From contig NZ_NHSN01000025.1 in assembly GCF_016653405.1 (NCBI RefSeq), positions 248,001 through 312,000 of the forward strand: DNA of 64,000 bases, read 5' to 3'. Origin of the DNA: Halorhodospira halophila. Lineage in GTDB: Bacteria > Pseudomonadota > Gammaproteobacteria > Nitrococcales > Halorhodospiraceae. The notes below the pieces were generated by a model, which was given only the letters and a program-made list of their open reading frames with translations, did not search any database and was not told the DNA's origin. A program made the translations under genes and the position numbers. Below are positions 52,492 through 61,225 of this stretch, piece after piece. Positions within the stretch are counted from its first letter, which is position 1. Every line of letters begins with the position of its first letter.

Positions 52492-52734
52492 CCGGGCGTT
52501 GCGGTGTGCCCCCCGAGGCCGGGGCCTTTGAGCGTGCCGAGCCGCGCAGCCCCGGCGGGGGGCCAGCGCGAACCTTTCCGGTTCGCGCTGGTCAGCGAGG
52601 TTTTGTCCGAGCGGCGCGACCGCGCCGCGAGTTAAGCGAGCGGCCCCGCCGGGGCGAGCAGCGCAGGGGACCCCGCCGCCAGGCGGGGCGCGCTCATCAG
52701 GCCCCGGCCTCGGGGGGCACACCGCAACGCCCGG
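52492..52734. repeat. Large nested palindrome (multi-stem-loop intergenic element)
   Basis: A 243-base non-coding element fills the gap between two convergent genes. The outer stem is a perfect 35-bp inverted repeat (52492-52526 with 52700-52734), extended by GAGCG/CGCTC (52530-52534 with 52691-52695). Inside are a perfect 12-bp stem (52549-52560 with 52644-52655), enclosing a 12-bp hairpin CCAGCGCGAACC/GGTTCGCGCTGG (52563-52591, loop TTTCC) and an 8-bp hairpin GCGGCGCG/CGCGCCGC (52611-52628, 2-base core). A 7-bp hairpin CCCCGCC/GGCGGGG sits at 52671-52688. The result is a branched fold that could form in RNA of either strand or as a DNA cruciform. It may be a bidirectional terminator, a structured RNA or a mobile palindromic repeat; copies elsewhere cannot be seen from this window. 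Confidence 0.8.
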
Positions 52735-52743
52735 CGGGGGGGG

Positions 52744-54738
52744 TCAGCGACCAGCGTCGCCGGACAGGGCCCGGGCGGGCAAGATGCGGATCGGCTGTGC
52801 CGGCTCCAGGATGCGTAGATCCCCCGTGGTCAACAGCCGATCCACCACACGGATGCGCTCACCGGGTGTCACCGGCCGAGACTGGATCGCCGCCACCGGC
52901 CAGCCGCTCTGGATGCGCTCCACCTCCAGGCTGACCAGCCACACCGATGCCGCCTCGCCCGTGACGCTCATCGGCGCCGGCCACAGGCGCAGTACCAACC
53001 GTCGCTCCGAATCGGCCGGTATCACCCGAATCAGCGCCGGCAGACGCCCCCGGTACCAGCGCGGCAGCGGCGCCATTCGGTACAGATCCGGCTCCGGCTG
53101 CAACCAGCGCAACGCCCCGTAGAGGCGGCGCTGGGGCTCCTGCCAGCCGGCTTCATCGAGCCGGGCAACCAGTGTCTCCGGCTCCGCCAACCACTGCAGG
53201 TCCACCGCACGGCGGCCGCCGTCAAGCCAACGCAGTTCCCGTCCGAACGCGTGCGCCGGCCCCACCTCCAGCCACTCGGCAACCGTCAGCTCCGGCGGAT
53301 CGGCCTGGGCGACGAAGCGCTGGCGCTCCTCGGGGAGGATCAACGCCGCCTTCACCACCACCCCAGCCACCAGGACCAGGGCCACGATGGCCGGCAAGGT
53401 TCGCTCCGGAAGGCGCCGCTGTGAAGCCGTGCGCGCCAGCACCACCAGCCCGGCGATGACCACGCCCAGCAGCAGGCCGCCCACCGCATCCGCCAGCCAC
53501 AAATCCCCGACCACCACACCGCCGATTGCGGCCAGCAGCGGGATCCCCACCCCCACCACCTGCACCGGGCGGCGCAGCGGCCCGTAGGCCACCGTGGCCA
53601 GGACCCCTGAGGCCAGGACCAGCGTCGTGAAGCCGGCCAGCGCCGGCGACGGGAAGGCCAGCGGTGGGGCGCCGCGGTAGAGCGTGGCGGTGCTCAAGTT
53701 GCCACTGACCACCCCCAGCAGCACCGCCAACAGGGCCGCTGCAGGGACGATCAGGCCGAGCACGGCGGCCACCCGCAGGCGACCGCCCCAGGCCACCCAG
53801 GCCACCCCGGCCAGCCAGGCCGGCACCCAGGCCTGCGGCTCGAGGAGCAGGGCCGGCATGACGAAAGCCGCGCGCAGGCCGGTATCCAGTTCGCTCATCA
53901 GCACCGCCAGCAGCGCCTCGTCCACCAGCGTTGGCCCGCCCCACCACCCCTGGTACAGGGTCAGCACCATCAGGGCGAGCAGCGCCGCCCACCAGATCCA
54001 CCCGGCGCCATAACTGAATGCGCGCAGGGCGTGGCGCGGACCACTAAGCACCTGGGCGGCCACCGGATGAACCCTTCCCCAGGCCCGGGCCCGCCAGGCG
54101 ATCAGGGCCGCCGCCCGGCGCAGGCGCGGCGCGATCAGGTGGCGCGCCAGCCACCAGCCGGCCCAAACAGCGATCAGGGCGATCAGCAGCAGCGCCCCAA
54201 GGCGCAGCGACACCGATGCGGCCACGGCCAGCGAGGCGCCGAAGACCATCCCTGGCAGCAGGTAGGCCGGCGCCCAGAGCACCGCCGAGACCAGGTTCAC
54301 GAGCAGGAAGGGCCGCGGCGGCATGTTCATCATGCCGGCGATGGCCGGGATGATCCCCCGCACCGGGCCCACGAAACGTCCAAAGAAGAGGCTCTTGCCA
54401 CCGTGAGCAGCGAAGAAGGCGTCCCCCTTGGCGAGGGCACCGGGGTAGCGGCGCAGCGGCCAGTAGGTGCGCAGCCGATCGCCGAAGTGGCGACCGAGCC
54501 AATAGCTGATGGAGTCGCCGACGAAAGCCCCGGAAAAGGCGGCGACCAGACTCGGCCATAGCTCCAGATGCCCGGTGCCCACCAGGGCCCCCGCGAAGAA
54601 CAGCAGCGTGGCACCGGGGACGATCAGACCGGCCACCACCACCCCCTCGCAGAGGGCGATGAGGAAGATGACCAAGGTGGCCCAGCCCGGGTGGGCCGCC
54701 ACCCAGTCGAGCAGACCGGCGATCCAGGAGAGATCCAT
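52744..54738 (-). CDS. DedA - PAP2-like - LssY C-terminal fusion membrane protein
   Basis: 664 residues. Residues ~1-200 are a DedA/SNARE-assoc domain (IVPGATLLFFAGALVG; SYWLGRHFGD; FFGRFVGPVRGIIPAIAGMMNM). Residues ~235-455 have the helix pattern of a PAP2 phosphatase, but the catalytic motifs are altered: PSP-ALAG instead of PSGHA, and GDLWLAD where HWPSD is expected, so both histidines are missing. Residues ~470-650 are an LssY C-terminal soluble domain (AHAFGRELRWLDGG; MAPLPRWYRGRLPALIRV). DedA proteins flip undecaprenyl phosphate or other phospholipids. The poly-G run next to its stop continues into the nested palindrome. Confidence 0.82.
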   Translation of the reverse strand: MDLSWIAGLLDWVAAHPGWATLVIFLIALCEGVVVAGLIVPGATLLFFAGALVGTGHLELWPSLVAAFSGAFVGDSISYWLGRHFGDRLRTYWPLRRYPGALAKGDAFFAAHGGKSLFFGRFVGPVRGIIPAIAGMMNMPPRPFLLVNLVSAVLWAPAYLLPGMVFGASLAVAASVSLRLGALLLIALIAVWAGWWLARHLIAPRLRRAAALIAWRARAWGRVHPVAAQVLSGPRHALRAFSYGAGWIWWAALLALMVLTLYQGWWGGPTLVDEALLAVLMSELDTGLRAAFVMPALLLEPQAWVPAWLAGVAWVAWGGRLRVAAVLGLIVPAAALLAVLLGVVSGNLSTATLYRGAPPLAFPSPALAGFTTLVLASGVLATVAYGPLRRPVQVVGVGIPLLAAIGGVVVGDLWLADAVGGLLLGVVIAGLVVLARTASQRRLPERTLPAIVALVLVAGVVVKAALILPEERQRFVAQADPPELTVAEWLEVGPAHAFGRELRWLDGGRRAVDLQWLAEPETLVARLDEAGWQEPQRRLYGALRWLQPEPDLYRMAPLPRWYRGRLPALIRVIPADSERRLVLRLWPAPMSVTGEAASVWLVSLEVERIQSGWPVAAIQSRPVTPGERIRVVDRLLTTGDLRILEPAQPIRILPARALSGDAGR

Positions 54739-54792
54739 CAGTTCGCTGCTCCAGGCTGTCGGTCCCCGCTCGGGACAGACCTGCCCGCAGAT

Positions 54793-54827
54793 AAAAAGAT
54801 CCGGAGGGGCCGCAGCCCCGCCGGATC
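54793..54827 (-). terminator. Intrinsic terminator of hemL (minus strand)
   Basis: On the minus strand, GATCCGG-x-GGGGC/GCCCC-x-CCGGATC (54798-54827, one internal mismatch, 4-base loop) is followed by five U (A-run 54793-54797). It ends the hemL transcript before the DedA/LssY gene. Confidence 0.8.
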
Positions 54828-54882
54828 CGTGGATGCGCAGGTCCGGGCCGGCAGCGGCCCACCCGCGCGCGCCCGCACCCGC

Positions 54883-56163
54883 CTAGACGCGGGCGAAGGC
54901 ACGCTCGGCGGCGTCCAGGGTCTCCTGCACCGCCGTGTCGTCGTGGGCCAGCGAGACGAAGCCGGCCTCGAAGGCCGCCGGCGCCAGGTAGACGCCCTCT
55001 TCCAGCATGGCGTGGAAGAAGCGGTTGAACGCCTCGAGGTCGCAGGCCTTGACCTGGTCGAAGCGGGTGACCGGCGCGTCTTCCGTGAAGAACAGGCCGA
55101 ACATGCTCCCGGCCTGGTTCGTGGCCAGCGGGATGCCGGCGGCATCGGCCCGCTCCTTGATGCCGTCGACCACGCGCGTGGTGGTCTGCTCCAGACCCTC
55201 GAACGCCCCCGGGGCGGTGATCCGCTCCAGGGTCGCCAGCCCGGCGGCCATGGTCACCGGATTGCCGGAGAGCGTCCCGGCTTGGTAGACGCCACCGGTG
55301 GGGGCCAACCCTTCCATGATCTCGCGCCGGCCGCCGAAGGCGCCCACCGGCATGCCGCCGCCGACCACCTTACCCAGGCAGGTCAGGTCCGGGGTGATGC
55401 CGTAGCGCCCCTGGGCGCACTGCGGCCCGACGCGGAAGCCGGTCATGACCTCATCGAAGATCAGCAGGGCGTCGGTGCGGTCGCAGACCTCGCGCAGCTT
55501 CTCCAGGAAACCGGGCACCGGCGGCACGCAGTTCATGTTGCCGGCCACCGGCTCGACGATCACCGCGGCGATCTCGCTACCATGCTCGTTGAAGCACTGC
55601 TCCACCGCCTCGATGTCGTTGTAGGGCACGGTCAGGGTCTCGGCGACCACAGCCTCCGGGACGCCGGGGCACCCGGGCACGCCCAGGGTCAGGGCCCCGG
55701 AACCGGCCTGGGCCAGCAGCGCGTCGACGTGGCCGTGGTAATTGCCCTGGAACTTGACGATCTTGTCGCGCCCGGTGAAGCCACGAGCCAGGCGCAGGGC
55801 GCTCATGGTCGCCTCCGTGCCGGAGTTGACCAGGCGCACCATCTCCAGCGACGGCACGTGCTGGCAGAGGGTGCGGGCCATCTCCACCTCAAGTTCCACC
55901 GGGGTCCCGAAGGACAGCCCACGCGCGGCGGTCTCCTGCACGCGCCGGACGATCTCGGGATCCGCGTGACCGGCGACCAGCGGCCCCCAAGAGCAGACGT
56001 AGTCGACGTAGCGCTTGCCGTCCACGTCCCACATGTACGGCCCCTCGCCGCGCTCGAAGAAGATCGGTTCGCCGCCGACCCCCTTGAACGCGCGCACCGG
56101 GGAGTTGACACCGCCGGGGATCAGCTCCCGGGCCTGCTGGAACAACTGATGGGTGCGCTGCAT
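54883..56163 (-). CDS. hemL: Glutamate-1-semialdehyde 2,1-aminomutase
   Basis: 426 residues. Fold type I PLP enzyme with the GSA-AT sequence [56 protein letters not shown] and the PLP lysine in [17 protein letters not shown]. It makes 5-aminolevulinate for haem, sirohaem, cobalamin and bacteriochlorophyll. It is downstream of thiE in a rubredoxin-thiE-hemL run; a U-tailed terminator follows. Confidence 0.96.
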   Translation of the reverse strand: MQRTHQLFQQARELIPGGVNSPVRAFKGVGGEPIFFERGEGPYMWDVDGKRYVDYVCSWGPLVAGHADPEIVRRVQETAARGLSFGTPVELEVEMARTLCQHVPSLEMVRLVNSGTEATMSALRLARGFTGRDKIVKFQGNYHGHVDALLAQAGSGALTLGVPGCPGVPEAVVAETLTVPYNDIEAVEQCFNEHGSEIAAVIVEPVAGNMNCVPPVPGFLEKLREVCDRTDALLIFDEVMTGFRVGPQCAQGRYGITPDLTCLGKVVGGGMPVGAFGGRREIMEGLAPTGGVYQAGTLSGNPVTMAAGLATLERITAPGAFEGLEQTTTRVVDGIKERADAAGIPLATNQAGSMFGLFFTEDAPVTRFDQVKACDLEAFNRFFHAMLEEGVYLAPAAFEAGFVSLAHDDTAVQETLDAAERAFARV

Positions 56164-56205
56164 GGGTACTCCTCTTGTCTTGTGATTCGGTCTCGGGACG
56201 GGATT

Positions 56206-56835
56206 CTACCGACTGCGCTGCCACTGGGCGACGAGCTGCCGGGCCGCCGCCTCCGCATCCTCGGCGGCGAATAGCGCGCTGACCACGGCAGCGGCGTCGG
56301 CCCCTGCGGCGGCCACCTCGTGGAGGTTCCCGGCGTCGATCCCGCCGATGGCGACGGTCGGACAGCCCGTGGCCTCGCGCCCGGTGCGCAGCAGCTCCAT
56401 GGGCGCCAGGCCGGACTCCGGCTTAGTCGGCGAGGGGAAGACACTGCCGAAGGCCACGTAGTCCGCCCCCTCGGCCACCAGCCGGCGGGCCCGCTCCAGG
56501 TCGTCGTAGCACGATACGCCGATCCAGGCGGCATCGCCCAGCCGCTGCCGGGCCGCTGTCACGGAGCCGTCGTCGCGGCCCAGGTGGACCCCGTGGGCCC
56601 CGACGGCCTCGGCCAGGGCCACGTCATCATTGACCAGGAACAGGGCATCCGCGTCCGCGCAGAGCCGACGCAGCGCCGTCGCCTCACGCCGCCGACGCTC
56701 GCCGTCGTCACCCTTATCGCGGTACTGGACGATCCCCACCCCGCCGCGCAGCACGGCCGCCACGGCATCCTCGAGATCGGGGCGGGGCTGGGTCACCGCG
56801 TAGACCCCCGTCAGTTGACTTGCTCGCTTCTCCAC
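56206..56835 (-). CDS. thiE: Thiamine-phosphate synthase
   Basis: 209 residues from a GTG with GAGG 5 bases upstream. TIM-barrel with GVYAVTQPRPD, VQYRDKGDDGERR, FLVNDDVALAEAVGAHGVHLGRDD, VSCYDDLERARRLVAEGADYVAFGSVFPSPTK and VAIGGIDAGN. It couples the thiazole phosphate carboxylate with the pyrimidine pyrophosphate. One unusual detail is that the canonical Q-x-R pyrophosphate motif reads VQYRDK, which is normal for ThiE. Its Shine-Dalgarno overlaps the rubredoxin stop region. Confidence 0.93.
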   Translation of the reverse strand: MEKRASQLTGVYAVTQPRPDLEDAVAAVLRGGVGIVQYRDKGDDGERRRREATALRRLCADADALFLVNDDVALAEAVGAHGVHLGRDDGSVTAARQRLGDAAWIGVSCYDDLERARRLVAEGADYVAFGSVFPSPTKPESGLAPMELLRTGREATGCPTVAIGGIDAGNLHEVAAAGADAAAVVSALFAAEDAEAAARQLVAQWQRSR

Positions 56836-56842
56836 GTCGACC

Positions 56843-57013
56843 TCACACCTCCATCGGCTCGAAGGCCTCCTTGCCGGCGCTGCACTCCGGGCAGAGGAAG
56901 CCCTCCGGCAGATCCTCAAAGGCAGTTCCCGGCTCGATCCCCTCGTCCGGGACCCCCTGACTCTCGTCGTACATCCAGCCACACACGGTACAAACCCAGA
57001 CACGCTCGGCCAC
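56843..57013 (-). CDS. Rubredoxin
   Basis: A 56-residue gene from a GTG at 57013, with AGGGAGGGG 5 bases upstream. Two CxxC pairs hold the single iron: C8-x-x-C11 in [12 protein letters not shown] and C41-x-x-C44 in [16 protein letters not shown]. The central acidic loop ([24 protein letters not shown]) is typical. Rubredoxins carry single electrons, for example to oxygen- or peroxide-detoxifying enzymes. It is a small gene overlooked by length cut-offs, in front of thiE and hemL with 7 bases between it and thiE. Confidence 0.93.
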   Translation of the reverse strand: MAERVWVCTVCGWMYDESQGVPDEGIEPGTAFEDLPEGFLCPECSAGKEAFEPMEV

Positions 57014-57046
57014 GACGGCCCCTCCCTGTATCGATTCCGACCCGCC

Positions 57047-58378
57047 TCACTCTACCAAAGCCTGTCCCCGTGCCCGACCCCGCGCCTCGTCGACCCCCAG
57101 GGCGACCAGGAAGGCACCGGCGAACAGCACCGCACACAGCAGGATCGCCGACTGCAGGCCGACGGCCGCCTGCAGCGCACCAACGCCGACCAAGCCGCCG
57201 GCGGCGGCCAGCTTGGTCGCCAACCCCCAGAACCCGAAGAACTCCGCGGCACGCCCCGGCGGTGCGAACAGGCCCACCAGCGTCCGCCCGGCGGACTGGC
57301 ACGAGCCCAAGGCCAGGCCGGCAGCCACCCCGGCGGCGAGGAACACGTACTGTGCCTGCCACTGCGTGCCCAGCCAGCGGTTGAGCGCTTCGGTCAGCTC
57401 CGGCGTGAGCCAGATCAGCAGGATCGCCACCACCCACATCACCAGGGTCACCATGTAGGTGCGCTTGGCACCGAAACGATCCTGGGTCAGGCCGAAGCCG
57501 ATGGCACCGGCCGCCGCCGAGAACTGGGTCACCACGAACATGATCAGCCGGGCCCGCTCGTCCCAGCCGATCACCTGGGCCCCGTAGATGAAGGCGTAGG
57601 CGATGACGATGGCCAGCCCCGACATGGCCATCAGCAGTGAGACCATAAACACGGCCAGATCGCGCAGGTAGCCGAGGCTGCGCAGGGTGCGCCCGACACG
57701 CTCGGCACCGAGCCGGATATAGCCCCGCCCGGCCGGCAGCCGGCGCGCCTGGCCGCGCTCGCGCAGCCACAGGAAGGTGGGGATGGCACAGATCAGGAAG
57801 AACGCGGCGGCGAAGGGCCCCACCCAGCGGATGCGGTCGAAGTTCTCCTCACTGACCTCGCCGAGGACCAGCACCGTGAACGCGGTGGCGAACAGCCCGC
57901 CGATGTAGCCCAGCGACCAGCCCAGCCCCGAGACCCGGCCCATCTCCCGCGGCCCGGCGATATCCGGCAGGAAACCGGCGATGAACGCCTCGCCCATGGA
58001 GTAGGCGTAACTGGAGATCACGATCAGCACGAAACCGAGGACGACGTATCCCGGCTCCACCCAGTAGAGCGCCGCGGTGGCGGCGACGGTGGTGATATAG
58101 CTGAGGAAAAGGAAGCGGCGCTTGGCCGCCGCGTAATCCATGACCGCGCCGAAGATCGGCGCGGTGGCCACCACGCCCAGATAGCTCAGCGCCAGCGCCG
58201 TGCTCCACAGCAGGTTGCCCAGCCGGTAGTCGTCGCCGCCGTCGCCGACGATCACCCGTGTGAACAGGTCGCCGTAGATGACGGTGATGATCAGCAGGGT
58301 GTAGGCCTGATTGGCGAAATCGAACATCGCCCAGCCGAACACCTCGCGCCGCGGCGCCCTGCTCGTTGCCCAGACCAC
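57047..58378 (-). CDS. UMF1-family MFS transporter (Atg22-like)
   Basis: 443 residues from the GTG at 58378, which has GGGAGG 4 bases upstream; TTG at 58393 is a weaker alternative. Twelve membrane helices. The FGWAMFDFANQAYTLLIITVIYG start is the UMF1/BtlA (vacuole effluxer Atg22-like) signature. Other features are GAVMDYAAAKRRFLF, GEAFIAGFLPDIAGPREMGRVSGLGWSLGYIGG and a second-half GLTQDRFGAKRTY loop. Atg22 exports amino acids from yeast vacuoles; the bacterial substrate is unknown. Confidence 0.87.
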   Translation of the reverse strand: MVWATSRAPRREVFGWAMFDFANQAYTLLIITVIYGDLFTRVIVGDGGDDYRLGNLLWSTALALSYLGVVATAPIFGAVMDYAAAKRRFLFLSYITTVAATAALYWVEPGYVVLGFVLIVISSYAYSMGEAFIAGFLPDIAGPREMGRVSGLGWSLGYIGGLFATAFTVLVLGEVSEENFDRIRWVGPFAAAFFLICAIPTFLWLRERGQARRLPAGRGYIRLGAERVGRTLRSLGYLRDLAVFMVSLLMAMSGLAIVIAYAFIYGAQVIGWDERARLIMFVVTQFSAAAGAIGFGLTQDRFGAKRTYMVTLVMWVVAILLIWLTPELTEALNRWLGTQWQAQYVFLAAGVAAGLALGSCQSAGRTLVGLFAPPGRAAEFFGFWGLATKLAAAGGLVGVGALQAAVGLQSAILLCAVLFAGAFLVALGVDEARGRARGQALVE

Positions 58379-58427
58379 GGGACCTCCCGCCAATCGGCCA
58401 CCTTACGCCGGACACCGTACAGGGAGA

Positions 58428-58451
58428 GCCGCCCGGCGGCTAGCGGGCGGC
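58428..58451. repeat. Inverted repeat in the MFS - DEAD-box divergent gap
   Basis: GCCGCCCG (58428-58435) and CGGGCGGC (58444-58451), 8-base loop, sit between the divergent starts at 58378 and 58477. It might be an operator or mRNA fold for either gene. Confidence 0.3.
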
Positions 58452-58476
58452 GGCGGAGTCCGGTACCCTGAACGGC

Positions 58477-59766
58477 ATGAGCGAAACTCACCTGACCGAT
58501 CAGCGTTTTACCGACCTACCCATCCACGACGCGGTGCTCGACGGACTCGATGACGCGGGCCTGACCCACTGCACCCCGATCCAGGCGGAGACCCTGCCCC
58601 GGACGCTGGCCGGCGGCAACATCGCCGGCGAGGCGCAGACCGGAACCGGCAAGACCGCCGCCTTTGTCATCGCCACCCTCCACCATCTGATGAGCCATCC
58701 GGTGGACGAGGACGCCGTCGGCCCCTGGGCGATCATGCTCGCCCCGACCCGCGAGCTGGCCCTGCAGATCTACCACGACGCCGAGCAGATCGGTGCCTAC
58801 ACCGGCCTGAAGTTCGCCGCCGTCTACGGTGGCACCGGCTACGATTCGCAGCGCCAGCAGCTCCAGGACGGGGTCGATGTCATCATCGGCACACCCGGGC
58901 GGATCATCGACTTCTACAAGCAGAAGGTCTTCAGCCTGCGCAACATCGAGGTGGTGGTCCTTGACGAGGCCGATCGCATGTTCGACCTCGGCTTCATCTC
59001 GGACATCCGCTTCCTGCTCCGGCGCATGCCCCGGGCCGAGCAGCGGCTCAACCTGCTGTTCTCCGCCACCCTCTCCTACCGGGTCATGGAGCTGGCCTGG
59101 GAGCACATGGGCGACCCACCCCGGGTGGCGGTAGAGAGCGAGCAGCGCACCGCCGATCACGTCCGCCAGACGCTCTACCACGTGGCCAAGGAGGACAAGA
59201 CCTCCTTCGTGGTCGGGCTGCTGCAGCACATCGACCCACGGCGTACCCTGATCTTCGCCAACACCAAGCGCGCCGCCGAGCGCCTGGTGGGCTACCTCAA
59301 GGGCAACGGCATCGAGGCGGCGGTCATCTCCGGCGACATCCCGCAGAACAAGCGCGAACAGCTGCTTGAACGCTTCCGCAGCGGCGATCTGCCGGTGCTG
59401 GTCGGCACCGACGTGGCTGCTCGCGGGCTGCACATCGACGCCGTCAGCCACGTCATCAACTTCGACCTGCCCAACGATCCGGAGGACTACGTCCACCGCA
59501 TCGGGCGCACGGCGCGTGCCGGCGAGAGCGGCGATGCCATCTCCCTGGCCTGCGATGAATACGTCTTCTCGCTGCCGGACATCGAGGCGTACCTGACCGA
59601 GAAGATCCCCTCGGCGCCGCCGCCGCAGGAGTATTTCGCCGAGCTGGCGCCGCCGAAGATGCCGCGCAAGCCGCGCAACGGCGGAGGCCCGCGCCGTTCC
59701 GGGGGGCAGAACGGACGTGGACCGTCTTCGCGCCGGCGCAGCAGCGGGGCGCGGAGTTCGCGCTGA
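58477..59766 (+). CDS. rhlB: DEAD-box RNA helicase (RhlB-like)
   Basis: 429 residues. Motifs in order: Q-motif CTPIQAETL, I AQTGTGKT, Ia APTRELALQ, II VLDEADRMFD, III FSATLS, IV FANTKR, V TDVAARGLHID, VI HRIGRTARAG. RNA-dependent ATPase that unwinds structured RNA, in E. coli with the degradosome. The C-terminal tail (about 385-429) is basic and Arg/Ser/Gly-rich, as in RhlB/RhlE. The family is certain; the RhlB assignment over RhlE is moderate. No strong Shine-Dalgarno is visible. Confidence 0.88.
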   Translation: MSETHLTDQRFTDLPIHDAVLDGLDDAGLTHCTPIQAETLPRTLAGGNIAGEAQTGTGKTAAFVIATLHHLMSHPVDEDAVGPWAIMLAPTRELALQIYHDAEQIGAYTGLKFAAVYGGTGYDSQRQQLQDGVDVIIGTPGRIIDFYKQKVFSLRNIEVVVLDEADRMFDLGFISDIRFLLRRMPRAEQRLNLLFSATLSYRVMELAWEHMGDPPRVAVESEQRTADHVRQTLYHVAKEDKTSFVVGLLQHIDPRRTLIFANTKRAAERLVGYLKGNGIEAAVISGDIPQNKREQLLERFRSGDLPVLVGTDVAARGLHIDAVSHVINFDLPNDPEDYVHRIGRTARAGESGDAISLACDEYVFSLPDIEAYLTEKIPSAPPPQEYFAELAPPKMPRKPRNGGGPRRSGGQNGRGPSSRRRSSGARSSR

Positions 59767-59851
59767 GGCGTCTGGTCTCGCCCCGCGCGGGCGTGTCATA
59801 GTCGGAGGCGAGGGGCGCGACCGCCGGGGCAGACAAGGCGAACGGGAGACC

Positions 59852-60286
59852 ATGTACGACTTCCTCAGCTACCGCGTAAGCGATTACATGACCACGGCGC
59901 CGAAGACGGTGGGCCACGAGACCCCGCTGCGCGAGCTCCAGCGCCTGTTCGACGCCCACGACTTCAACGGCGTGCCCGTGGTGGACGAGCAGCAGCGGCT
60001 GCTCGGGCTGGCCACCAAGCTCGACCTGCTCAAGGCGTTCACCTTCACCCCGGACGCCATGGTGCCGCGCTACGACGCCATCATGGAGCGTCCGGTCCAC
60101 GAGGTCATGACCCGCGAGCCCATCACGGTGCCACCGGACCTGCCCCTGACCCGCGTCCTGCAGCGCATGGTGGACATGCGCACCAAGGGGTTCCCGGTGG
60201 TCGATGACGAAGGTCGCGTGGTCGGCGTGATCGCCCGCGAGGATCTGCTTGGCGCCCTGCGGGACGCCACCAGCAGCACCGGCTAG
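59852..60286 (+). CDS. CBS-domain pair protein
   Basis: 144 residues with two CBS motifs: VSDYMTTAPKTVGHETPLRELQRLFDAHDFNGVPVVDEQQRLLGLATKLDL (about 10-65) and VHEVMTREPITVPPDLPLTRVLQRMVDMRTKGFPVVDDEGRVVGVIAREDL (about 80-140). A stand-alone pair of this type binds adenosine ligands and acts as a sensor for a partner. The next genes, 21 bases on, encode a MotA/MotB-type stator, so a regulatory effect on it is possible but unproven. ATG chosen with GGGAG close upstream. Confidence 0.87.
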   Translation: MYDFLSYRVSDYMTTAPKTVGHETPLRELQRLFDAHDFNGVPVVDEQQRLLGLATKLDLLKAFTFTPDAMVPRYDAIMERPVHEVMTREPITVPPDLPLTRVLQRMVDMRTKGFPVVDDEGRVVGVIAREDLLGALRDATSSTG

Positions 60287-60307
60287 GCAGCAGAGGGCCG
60301 CACCCCC

Positions 60308-61210
60308 ATGAACCCGTCTACCCTGGTCGGCATCATCGGCGGGTTGATCCTGGTCGGCTCCGTGCTGTTCATCGCCGCGGAAGAGGCGCTGGTCTTCCTC
60401 AACTTCCCCGGCTTGGCGATCGTCATCGGCGGCACCCTGGCTGCCACCTTCCTCGCCTACCCCATGGACGAGGTCCTGCGGGTCTTCCGCCTGGTGTGGA
60501 TCGTCATCCGCAACGAGCGCGTCTACACCCGCGACGACATGGAGGAGCTGATCCGCATCTCGCAGCTCTGGTTCAAGGGTGACGTGCGGGCGGTGGAGGA
60601 CGCGCTGGAGAACGTGGCCAACCCCTTCCTGCGCACCGGGGTGCAGCTGCTCATCGACCTGACACCGGAGGAGGACATCCTCGACCTGCTGCAGTGGCGC
60701 ATCCAGCGGCTGCGCGCCAAGGAACACGCCGAGGCGCAGATCTTCCGGGTCATGGCCTCCTTTGCGCCGGCGTTCGGCATGATCGGCACCCTGGTGGGGC
60801 TGATCAACATGATGTTCATCCTCGACGACGGCGACATCGCCCAGATCGGCCAGCAGATGGGCGTGGCACTGCTGACCACGTTCTATGGCATCCTCCTCGC
60901 CAACCTCGTCCTCAAGCCCATCGCGGTGAAGCTCGAGCGGCGCACCGAGCAGCGGCTGGTGACCCTGAACATGATCCTCCAGGGCATCTCGCTGATGTGC
61001 CAGAAGCGCAACCCGACCCTCATGCGCGAGACGCTGCACTCGTTCATCGCCCAGTACAAGGACGAGATCCGGGACCCGGACCTGATCCAGCAGCTCGAGG
61101 AGACCAGCCAGCGCGCCGCGGCCGCCGCCAACTCCCCGACTGGCGGACAGGGCGGTGGCAGGCCGGAGGCGCGCGGCGGCGGCGACCGCCCCGCCGGCGC
61201 CGAGCGCTGA
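60308..61210 (+). CDS. motA: MotA/TolQ/ExbB-family stator (MotA-like)
   Basis: 300 residues with four membrane helices (about 5-28, 33-53, 155-175, 190-212). The MotA cytoplasmic loop carries the rotor-contact region NPFLRTGVQLLIDLTPEEDI (Arg and Glu near 97-115), and helix 3 has the conserved proline in ASFAPAFGMIGTLVGLINMMF. The C-terminus is a low-complexity Gly/Ala/Arg tail (QGGGRPEARGGGDRPAGAER). With the next gene it forms an ion-driven MotA5-MotB2 stator. No flagellar gene is in the window. Confidence 0.88.
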   Translation: MNPSTLVGIIGGLILVGSVLFIAAEEALVFLNFPGLAIVIGGTLAATFLAYPMDEVLRVFRLVWIVIRNERVYTRDDMEELIRISQLWFKGDVRAVEDALENVANPFLRTGVQLLIDLTPEEDILDLLQWRIQRLRAKEHAEAQIFRVMASFAPAFGMIGTLVGLINMMFILDDGDIAQIGQQMGVALLTTFYGILLANLVLKPIAVKLERRTEQRLVTLNMILQGISLMCQKRNPTLMRETLHSFIAQYKDEIRDPDLIQQLEETSQRAAAAANSPTGGQGGGRPEARGGGDRPAGAER

Positions 61211-61225
61211 CCCCGGGGGCAAATC

